From contig BNUF01000087.1 in NCBI GenBank assembly GCA_025997155.1, positions 1 through 9,615 of the forward strand: a DNA stretch of 9,615 nt, in the 5' to 3' direction. Under the pieces are notes generated by a model. The model made no database searches. It was not told the DNA's origin and saw only the letters and a program-made list of their open reading frames with translations. Both the position numbers and the translations under genes were made by a program. How positions within the stretch are numbered: position 1 is the stretch's first letter; the number at the start of each line of letters is the position of its first letter. This DNA comes from Clostridia bacterium. Its GTDB lineage: Bacteria; Bacillota; Clostridia; Lachnospirales; WQUN01. This document shows, one piece after another, positions 1 to 4,997 of this stretch.

Positions 1-127
1 GTCGGGACACGGGTTAATAACAGGGTTAGCGGGGATTTTGGGAATGTGGTGGTCGGAGTTAATAACGTTTATTTGTCGGTTTCGGGCGGGGGGAGTTGTT
101 CGTCGGCGGTGCTTACTTATGTTCCGA
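1..127 (+). repeat. Direct repeat, left copy (127 bp)
   Basis: Bases 1-127 match 401-527 at 126 of 127 positions. The one difference is A at 9 against G at 409, a third-position change between ACA and ACG (both Thr). The left end of the repeat is set by the window edge, so it may be longer. The match stops at 127/128, exactly where the inverted fragment begins. Confidence 0.95.
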
Positions 128-165
128 AACGTCAAACCTCTCAAAATCAATCCGCAGATTATTAA
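1..165 (+). CDS. Distal tail protein (Dit), C-terminal end, partial, with altered terminus
   Basis: The reading frame starting at base 1 is open from the left edge and encodes the last part of a siphovirus distal tail protein, which forms the hub linking the tail tube to the tip. Visible pieces are GTRVNNRVSGDF, then GVNNVYLSVSGGG and LTYVP, matching the end of Dit-type proteins (a 'sGdFp-l--G-N-isvsg----vtY-PRYi' pattern known for the family). Bases 1-127 repeat 401-527 with one difference. After VP the frame enters an inverted fragment and ends KRQTSQNQSADY at a TAA (163-165), instead of the RYIYGV ending of the second copy. If the 5' part lies upstream, this may be the working Dit gene with only its last residues changed. 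The start is outside the window. Family assignment comes from motif memory and gene order, so it is moderately sure. Confidence 0.55.
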   Translation, partial: VGTRVNNRVSGDFGNVVVGVNNVYLSVSGGGSCSSAVLTYVPKRQTSQNQSADY

Positions 166-196
166 AACCCCCGCTAAACCCAAGCCCCACGCCGTT
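123..196 (+). repeat. Inverted repeat, left arm (74 bp)
   Basis: This arm is the exact reverse complement of 314-387, with a 117-base spacer (197-313) between the arms. Its outer end overlaps the end of the left direct repeat by five bases, TCCGA at 123-127, which is microhomology shared by both sides of the junction. Confidence 0.93.
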
Positions 197-313
197 CAGC
201 GATAAATTAACCACAGTATTGCCGCCCGTCCCGCTCCCAAAAAGATTAACCACCGGCTTGCTCCGCCAGCTCCCGACGGCGGAAAACTGTGTCGCCCCGC
301 TCCCGTTAAGCGA
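123..313 (-). pseudogene. Inverted internal fragment of the Dit gene
   Basis: Read on the - strand from 313 down to 124, this segment is open and encodes a Dit-like stretch: SLNGSGATQFSAVGSW, then KPVVNLFGSGTGGN, TVVNLSLNGVGLGF and finally RIDFERFDVS. Its last part (196 to 123) is the exact reverse complement of 314-387. Joining this protein to the + strand frame after 387 rebuilds a continuous, sensible Dit C-terminus, so the segment is a displaced piece of the same gene. Bases 197-313 have no direct-orientation copy in the window. It has no start, no ribosome site and no independent stop, and should not be called as a gene. Confidence 0.75.
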
Positions 314-387
314 AACGGCGTGGGGCTTGGGTTTAGCGGGGGTTTTAATAATCTGCGGATTGATTTTGAGAGGTTTGACGTTTCGGA
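314..387 (-). repeat. Inverted repeat, right arm (74 bp)
   Basis: This arm is the exact reverse complement of 123-196. It starts abruptly at 314 within the SLNGVG codons, where the sequence switches from antisense to sense Dit sequence. Transcribed RNA could fold the two arms into a long hairpin. Confidence 0.93.
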
Positions 388-400
388 TTTTGTGGGGACG

Positions 401-527
401 GTCGGGACGCGGGTTAATAACAGGGTTAGCGGGGATTTTGGGAATGTGGTGGTCGGAGTTAATAACGTTTATTTGTCGGTTTCGGGCGGGGGGAGTTGTT
501 CGTCGGCGGTGCTTACTTATGTTCCGA
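401..527 (+). repeat. Direct repeat, right copy (127 bp)
   Basis: This is the right-hand partner of bases 1-127, lying inside the second Dit C-terminal copy. The copies differ only at 409 versus 9, and they diverge after 527, where this copy continues into the normal gene ending. Confidence 0.95.
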
Positions 528-552
528 GGTATATTTACGGAGTTTGACGGGG

Positions 553-2502
553 GTGGTTTGGGTGCTTGTGCTGTACGGGAGAGACGAGACGGATTTTTCG
601 GGTAACGGGGCCGCGGTTTTGGAGAAGGCGGTGGACGTGCATTATGTGCATATCGTTAACGGCGATTATACTTTGCATTTCGGGTATCCGCTTAACGACC
701 CGAAAGCGTTATTGATTAAAGAGTATATGATTGTCGTGTGCTGTGGGCAGGCGTACCGGGTAAGCGTTCTTGAGTATTCAAAAAAGGGCGTGGAGATGCT
801 TTTGGTGACGGCGGTACACGTTTACGCGGACAACGAGAATTATCATATACGGCGGATTGATAATTTGATTGGGGTTTCGGCGCAGGTTGTGTTTGGGGCG
901 GCGTTTAGCGGGACTTGTTTTCACGTTTTGAACGCGGGGGAGATAAGCGCGCTTGGAATGACGCCAATGACTAAGCTGACGGATTTTTTTGAGGTTTCTA
1001 AGATTACGCCCGATAAGGCGGTTAAGATGCTGATTGAGAATATCGGGGAGGGCGAAATTTACAGGGACAACTGGAGGGTGGGGCTTGTTTCGCGCATCGG
1101 GCGGGACGCGGGGCTGACGCTTAGACCGCAGCATAATCTTAAGAGTGTCAAGAGGGAGGAGAATCCTTTTGACGTTGTGACTAGGCTTGTTCCTTACGGT
1201 AAGAACGATATGCCGATTACGTCCGTCGCGGGGCGGGATTATATCGACAGTCCTAATATCGCTCTATACGGAGTGAAGGAGGGGACGCGGACTTATTCGC
1301 ATATCGACGACGCGCAAATGCTTTTGGCGCGGGCGCAGTTTGAGTTCAGCGCGGCGAACCCTGAACGGATTGACGTTGTTCCCGTTACGTATGAGGCGGA
1401 GATAATCGACACGGGGACGGAAATAGGTATCGGGGACGACGTGCGGCTTGAGGGGGCGGCGCGGAGGATAATCAAACTTGACAAGTATCCGTATGAGCCG
1501 ATAAACACCACGGCGGTGATTGGGCGAGTCAAGAAGGACTTGTTTTTTTATATCAAGAAGATGAAGGATTATGATTATGAGCCGCCCGATATTAACCTTG
1601 AGGAGATTACGGAGGCTGTTTCGGAGACCGTTATCGATAATTCGTCTACCGTGATTAATAACGCGGTGCTTGAGGTTTTTAAGACGGACGTTTTGTCGGC
1701 GGGGACGGCTATGATAAACGTCGCGTGGATTCGGGACTTGTGGGTGGAGTGGCTTGAGACTAATTTTTCGGCTATTGACCCGAGGAGGAATTATCCGTCC
1801 GGCGGGCGACGGTATTATATTCGGATATACAATCAGCATATCGAGTTTCGGGAGGCGGTTTTAAGCCAGACGGAGGTCGTCGATTTCAAACTTCCGACGG
1901 GGGAGCAGATTTATTGGACGGCGGTTTCTGAAGACGACGGGGCGTATCAGTATTTCACGATTACCGACCCGATTCTTTGGAACAACGACATACAGAAAGT
2001 TACGGCGGAGAACGTCGGGGAGTTTTCGTATAACGGGGAGAGTTACGCGGCGGTTTCGGAGCTGTACGAGGCGTATCGGGAGGTTTACCGCGTCAAGGTG
2101 CGGCGGACGCTTGAGGATTATCCGAGAAAGACCGAGGCGTTTGTGCTTAAAAACGGAGTGACTATTCCTGTCGATACCTACGGTATCGGGGACTTGGACG
2201 GAAACGGCGTCGGGAGTATCTACAAGACTGTGAACGGTATGTATTTTACGTATACGAAACGCGAGGGGGAGGACGCGGGATTTGAGTACGGGATTAAGAT
2301 TACGGACGACGGGTATTTTTGGCACGATTTGCGGACGGGGGACTGGTTTCCGCTTGAGAAGCCACACCATTACGTGCGTAAGATAAAGCCTAAGGATTCG
2401 TTTGGGGAAGAGGGGGATATCGCCTTTGTTCCGCGTAAGCTAAACGATGAGGACATTGTGGTGGACGAAGACGCGGAGGCGGAAGAAGATGACGATTTAT
2501 GA
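553..2502 (+). CDS. Tal-like phage tail-tip protein (prophage tail endopeptidase / minor structural protein family)
   Basis: About 649 residues. Tal proteins follow Dit in siphoviruses and form the tail tip that contacts the cell surface. The N-terminal third to half fits that family: LYGRDETDFSGNG near residue 8, then DFFEVSKITPDKAVKMLIEN (145-164), ENPFDVVTRLVPYGKND (203-219), a SPNIALYG motif (233-240) and a GIGDDVRL turn (292-299) that are typical of the tail-hub fold. Residues about 345-420 look like a linker, rich in Thr, Val and Glu. The rest is beta-rich without a domain I recognise, ending in a very acidic tail (VDEDAEAEEDDDL). No lytic domain is evident, so peptidase activity should not be assumed. 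GTG at 553 is preferred because GGAG at 538-541 lies 11 bases upstream. TTG at 544 would overlap the Dit stop and is the alternative. It overlaps the next gene by 14 bases. Confidence 0.75.
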   Translation: MVWVLVLYGRDETDFSGNGAAVLEKAVDVHYVHIVNGDYTLHFGYPLNDPKALLIKEYMIVVCCGQAYRVSVLEYSKKGVEMLLVTAVHVYADNENYHIRRIDNLIGVSAQVVFGAAFSGTCFHVLNAGEISALGMTPMTKLTDFFEVSKITPDKAVKMLIENIGEGEIYRDNWRVGLVSRIGRDAGLTLRPQHNLKSVKREENPFDVVTRLVPYGKNDMPITSVAGRDYIDSPNIALYGVKEGTRTYSHIDDAQMLLARAQFEFSAANPERIDVVPVTYEAEIIDTGTEIGIGDDVRLEGAARRIIKLDKYPYEPINTTAVIGRVKKDLFFYIKKMKDYDYEPPDINLEEITEAVSETVIDNSSTVINNAVLEVFKTDVLSAGTAMINVAWIRDLWVEWLETNFSAIDPRRNYPSGGRRYYIRIYNQHIEFREAVLSQTEVVDFKLPTGEQIYWTAVSEDDGAYQYFTITDPILWNNDIQKVTAENVGEFSYNGESYAAVSELYEAYREVYRVKVRRTLEDYPRKTEAFVLKNGVTIPVDTYGIGDLDGNGVGSIYKTVNGMYFTYTKREGEDAGFEYGIKITDDGYFWHDLRTGDWFPLEKPHHYVRKIKPKDSFGEEGDIAFVPRKLNDEDIVVDEDAEAEEDDDL

Positions 2503-3838
2503 GATTTATACCTTCGACGATTTTAAAGCTATGTCAGTTACCGAAATGCCCCCAAGTCCCGGCTACAACACCAACTGGTTATTAAATTTGCCGTACCCGG
2601 GCGGGATTGTTCTTATAAATATTAGGGCGGATATTACGATTCCGGCGAACTATGAGTACTCAGGGTTTTGGAGGAATACAAACGGAGACTTCAGCGGGAC
2701 AGTAAGACTTGATTTATGCGGAAATACGCTTGAGTCCTTGAGGTCGACTAATTCGTTTCCGTTTGCTTCCCCTTACCCGAACGTGGATTTTTATGTTATG
2801 AACGGAACTCTTAAGGGAGCTATGTCGCTTACGTTCGCGGGGATTACGGACGTGTTTTGGGATAACGGCGGACGCACGGGGGCGGACAGGCTGCGTCCGT
2901 ATTCCGTGGGGGCAAAAGATATTTTGATTAAGGACTTTGAATTCAAACAATATGTTTTTGGCGACAGCGGCGAGACTCTTTTTCTATCGGATACAAGTAT
3001 TCAGAGCGGGACTAAGGTTAAGTTTGAGAACTCTAAACTGGATTTTTATTCGGAAAAGGGCGGGTTGATTTTGGTTTATCCGATAACGCTTTTGAGCCAA
3101 AACAAACAGTATGAGATAGACTGCGCGGGGCTTACCGTGAACGCGGTTTTTAACAATACGGCGGGGCAGGTTTTTTTTCTATCGGCTATGCCGATTTCGC
3201 CGAAGAAAATAATCAAGAATCTTTGCCTGAAAAAAGGAAACGTGACGGGGTATATTTCGATTTTGCATTTGATAGGGGTGGTGGATTCGTTTGTTTATGT
3301 GAAGTCGGAACACCCCTATCTTCTTGTGAGGGCGGATTCGGTGAACACCGTTTCGCTGATTGCGGAATACGGGCAGAGCTGTCCCGTTGAGATTCTCGGG
3401 GGGGTCGAAAGGTTTGTGAGCTGTTGCTACACGGGGGCGAACGACGGCGACCCGAGTGTGAGCGGGAGCGGGAGCGGCGGGGAATCCTACGCGCTTACTT
3501 ATAAGGGGGGCGAACCGCCGTCGGAACTTAAGTGCTGGGGGGAAATCTACGACGTTTTTTGCGGAAAGACGGAGTTTCTCGCGTCTCGGGGTATAACGGA
3601 CGATAATTTTGTGTTTAGGTCGGCTATGCTTCCCGTGCCGAAGAGTTTCGGCAAGAAGATTGACAGCAGTCCGCCGTTTCCCGTCAGCTGTAATATAGAG
3701 ATTTACCTTAAGGATAACGAGAAATGGACGAACACCGTTGATATATATGTTAAGAACGAGGGGAAATGGGTTAAGAACGCGGATATATATTTGAAGAACA
3801 ACGGGCGGTGGGCTAAGCGGGTTATACGGGCGCAGTAG
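2489..3838 (+). CDS. Probable phage tail fibre / receptor-binding protein with C-terminal tandem repeats
   Basis: 449 residues; I recognise no close family across most of it. Position between the tail-tip gene and the holin is where siphoviruses keep tail fibre or baseplate receptor-binding proteins. The ATG at 2489 overlaps the end of the previous gene and follows a GGAGG-like site (2474-2478). Residues 1-310 are rich in beta-strand-like and turn residues with recurring short hydrophobic strands, for example ITIPANYEYSGFW and DFYVMNGTLKG, compatible with a beta-helix or sandwich. A flexible linker, SVSGSGSGG, lies at 323-331. The C-terminus (404-445) is three consecutive 14-residue repeats of the form (D/E)IYxKNxGKWxK, a motif style known in phage tail proteins for surface binding. 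There is no signal peptide or membrane segment. Function is inferred from place and architecture, not from a recognised domain. Confidence 0.6.
   Translation: MTIYEIYTFDDFKAMSVTEMPPSPGYNTNWLLNLPYPGGIVLINIRADITIPANYEYSGFWRNTNGDFSGTVRLDLCGNTLESLRSTNSFPFASPYPNVDFYVMNGTLKGAMSLTFAGITDVFWDNGGRTGADRLRPYSVGAKDILIKDFEFKQYVFGDSGETLFLSDTSIQSGTKVKFENSKLDFYSEKGGLILVYPITLLSQNKQYEIDCAGLTVNAVFNNTAGQVFFLSAMPISPKKIIKNLCLKKGNVTGYISILHLIGVVDSFVYVKSEHPYLLVRADSVNTVSLIAEYGQSCPVEILGGVERFVSCCYTGANDGDPSVSGSGSGGESYALTYKGGEPPSELKCWGEIYDVFCGKTEFLASRGITDDNFVFRSAMLPVPKSFGKKIDSSPPFPVSCNIEIYLKDNEKWTNTVDIYVKNEGKWVKNADIYLKNNGRWAKRVIRAQ
3698..3823 (+). repeat. Three tandem 42-bp coding repeats
   Basis: Units at 3698-3739, 3740-3781 and 3782-3823 each encode 14 residues: EIYLKDNEKWTNTV, DIYVKNEGKWVKNA and DIYLKNNGRWAKRV. 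The invariant core is IY-x-K then a Trp seven residues after the Tyr. The DNA has diverged at third positions while the protein pattern is kept, so the units are old and under selection rather than a fresh duplication. Confidence 0.9.
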
Positions 3839-3877
3839 CGTTTTGTACAAGGCTTGAATAGTATGGGGAGTATAGAG

Positions 3878-3886
3878 AGGGGGTGA
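3878..3886 (+). promoter_or_regulatory. Ribosome binding site deciding the holin start
   Basis: AGGGGGTGA differs from the ideal AGGAGGTGA at one base. From its GG core to the GTG at 3892 there are 8 bases, so the nearer GTG at 3883, which lies inside the site, is unlikely to be the start. Confidence 0.7.
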
Positions 3887-3891
3887 GGTTT

Positions 3892-4341
3892 GTGCATGAT
3901 TTGATGGTTAAGATGCCTCTTTTTTCGGGGGCGACGGCGGTCGTCGGAGCGGCGGTCGGGGGGCTTTTCGGCGGGTATGACGGTTTTTTGAAGGCTCTTG
4001 TGGTTTTGGTGGTGATTGATTATCTTACGGGGCTTATGTGCGCGTTTTATGACAGGACGCTTAGCAGCGAGATTGGGTTTCGGGGGATTTTCAAGAAGGT
4101 GTTGATTTTTCTTTTGGTGATTGTGGCGAACGTGGTGGATACGGCGTTCGCTCCGCAAGGGGATTTGGTGCGGGACGCGGTGATATTTTTTTACGCCAGC
4201 AACGAGGGGATAAGCATACTTGAAAACGCGGTGAAACTCGGCGTGCCTGTTCCGAAGAAACTTCGGGATTTGCTTAGGCAGGTAAACAGAAAAGACGATG
4301 ATAAGGGTGAGGGGGTGAACTATTCTGATGAAGATAAATAG
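3892..4341 (+). CDS. Phage holin (phage_holin_4 / toxin secretion-phage lysis holin family)
   Basis: 149 residues. Holins of this family form lesions in the cytoplasmic membrane so that the endolysin encoded next door can reach the wall. Family marks are the segment ALVVLVVIDYLTGL (35-48), then SSEIGFRGIFKKV (58-70) followed by the hydrophobic LIFLLVIVANVVDT (71-84), then RDAVIFFYASNEGISILENA (94-113) and LGVPVPKKL (116-124). Three hydrophobic segments are visible (about 12-28, 34-51 and 69-86), with a weaker one near 94-111. The tail is charged. The GTG at 3892 is chosen because AGGGGGTGA (3878-3886) sits at ideal spacing. A GTG at 3883 would fall inside that ribosome site. The reading frame overlaps the endolysin start by 14 bases, implying coupled translation. 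Confidence 0.9.
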   Translation: MHDLMVKMPLFSGATAVVGAAVGGLFGGYDGFLKALVVLVVIDYLTGLMCAFYDRTLSSEIGFRGIFKKVLIFLLVIVANVVDTAFAPQGDLVRDAVIFFYASNEGISILENAVKLGVPVPKKLRDLLRQVNRKDDDKGEGVNYSDEDK

Positions 4342-4957
4342 AAAGATATGCAAGGCGGGGCTTAAGAACAATCCGAATAAGCCGCTTAGAGGGATAGAAT
4401 ATGTGACGATTCACACGACGGGGAATACCGCGAAGGACGCTAACGCGAAAATGCACGCCGACTATCAATTCGGCGGCTCGGGTACTCGCGAGGCGAGCTG
4501 GCATTATACGGTTGACGCGGACGAGATTTGGCAGTCCTTTGAGGACACTTCGGCGTGCTGGCACGCGGGGGACGGAAACGGGAACGGGAATTTTGAGAGT
4601 ATCGCCATTGAGATTTGCGACAACGACAAGGCGGGGTTTGCCCTTGCTTGCGGGAACGCGGCGGAACTTGCGGCGGAACTTCTTTTGCGGTACGAGCTTG
4701 ATATTTCGCGGGTCAAACAACATTTCGCGTGGAGCGGAAAAGATTGCCCGAGGGAGCTGCGAAGCGGGGTTTGGGGCGTTACGTGGGCGGAATTTCTTGA
4801 GGAGGTGAAAAATAATATGGCGAAAGACAAGCCCTCCGAATGGGCGAAAGAGGCGTGGGAATGGGGCGTGTCAAAGGGAATAATCGCGGACGACAACCCG
4901 AAACTTAACATTACGAAGGAACAGGCAATCACTATGTTGTATAAAAGCAGACAATAA
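4328..4957 (+). CDS. N-acetylmuramoyl-L-alanine amidase endolysin (Amidase_2) with SLH-like C-terminus
   Basis: 209 residues. It would cut the amide bond between MurNAc and L-Ala in peptidoglycan and acts after the upstream holin opens the membrane. The Amidase_2 (T7 lysozyme-like) domain spans roughly 15-155. Expected zinc ligands are H29 (in VTIHTTGN), H132 (in KQHFAWSGKDCP) and C140, with K138 in the conserved K-D-C-P. SWHYTVD (57-63) and the WHAGDGNG loop (78-85) are also typical, and all key residues are present. Residues about 168-207 (PSEWAKEAWEWGVSKGII, then ITKEQAITMLYK) resemble one degenerate S-layer homology repeat, a likely wall-anchoring part. ATG 4328 follows AGGGGGTGA at 4310-4318 and overlaps the holin end. 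A second strong ribosome site lies inside the gene before Met164. There is no signal peptide, as expected for a holin-dependent lysin. Confidence 0.9.
   Translation: MKINRKICKAGLKNNPNKPLRGIEYVTIHTTGNTAKDANAKMHADYQFGGSGTREASWHYTVDADEIWQSFEDTSACWHAGDGNGNGNFESIAIEICDNDKAGFALACGNAAELAAELLLRYELDISRVKQHFAWSGKDCPRELRSGVWGVTWAEFLEEVKNNMAKDKPSEWAKEAWEWGVSKGIIADDNPKLNITKEQAITMLYKSRQ
4800..4819 (+). promoter_or_regulatory. Internal ribosome site and in-frame ATG inside the endolysin gene
   Basis: AGGAGGTGA at 4800-4808 is a perfect nine-base match to the anti-Shine-Dalgarno complement, and an in-frame ATG (Met164) begins at 4817. The spacing from the GG core is 11 bases, slightly long but usable. Starting here would give a 46-residue protein consisting of little more than the SLH-like wall-binding part. 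The underlying codons (Leu-Glu-Glu-Val-Lys) could create the match by chance. Confidence 0.45.
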
Positions 4958-4996
4958 AAAACAAGGTTGACGGCAAGATTGCGTCAACCTTGTTTT
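4958..4996. terminator. Bidirectional intrinsic terminator between endolysin and pilO
   Basis: Arms at 4958-4972 and 4982-4996 are a perfect 15-bp inverted repeat (AAAACAAGGTTGACG and its complement) around a 9-base loop. The A-run and T-run flank a stem whose GC content is moderate, so it can end transcription from either side. It starts directly after the endolysin stop and ends one base before the pilO stop, exactly where two convergent transcripts meet. Confidence 0.88.
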
Positions 4997-4997
4997 A

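Larger units (their letters stand above)
314..547 (+). pseudogene. Second copy of the Dit C-terminus, lacking its 5' part
   Basis: From the junction at 314 the + strand encodes NGVGLGFSGGFNNLRIDFERF, then DVSDFVGTVGTRVNN, SGDFGNVVVGVNNVY and finally LTYVPRYIYGV with a TGA at 545-547. This is the normal-looking Dit ending, including the PRYI motif. No credible start precedes it: the frame upstream of 314 is the antisense of the inverted fragment, and the GTG at 320 is simply the Val codon of SLNGVG. It therefore appears to be a 5'-truncated duplicate that still abuts the tal gene, whose start lies within a few bases of this stop. It could be the real gene end if the rearrangement is an assembly chimera. 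Confidence 0.6.

Noticed and set aside
1..547. A diversity-generating retroelement template/variable repeat pair
   Set aside because: The repeat copies differ at a single base rather than at many adenines, one copy is partly inverted, and no reverse transcriptase is present.
320..547. A stand-alone small gene starting at the GTG at 320
   Set aside because: The GTG is the Val codon within the SLNGVG motif of Dit, next to the rearrangement junction, and has no ribosome site.
96..605. A 169-residue + strand open frame spanning the inverted fragment and both Dit copies
   Set aside because: It runs through sense Dit in the wrong frame and then antisense Dit; the Pro/Leu/Arg-rich product is what such shadow reading gives, and there is no ribosome site.
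1264..1839. Long - strand open frame opposite tal (also 778-1134 and 1861-2370)
   Set aside because: These mirror the codon bias of the + strand tal gene, give Arg/Pro/His/Asn-rich proteins without motifs and have no ribosome sites.
3698..3823. CRISPR-like array
   Set aside because: The units are contiguous, diverged, in frame and coding; there are no spacers.
3179..4371. Two overlapping - strand open frames opposite the fibre, holin and endolysin start
   Set aside because: They are shadow frames opposite convincingly identified genes; the Arg/Pro/His-rich composition is typical of antisense reading here.
4512..4932. Open frames in other frames over the endolysin (4512-4808 + and 4504-4932 -)
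   Set aside because: They overlap fully with an amidase carrying all expected zinc ligands and show no features of their own.
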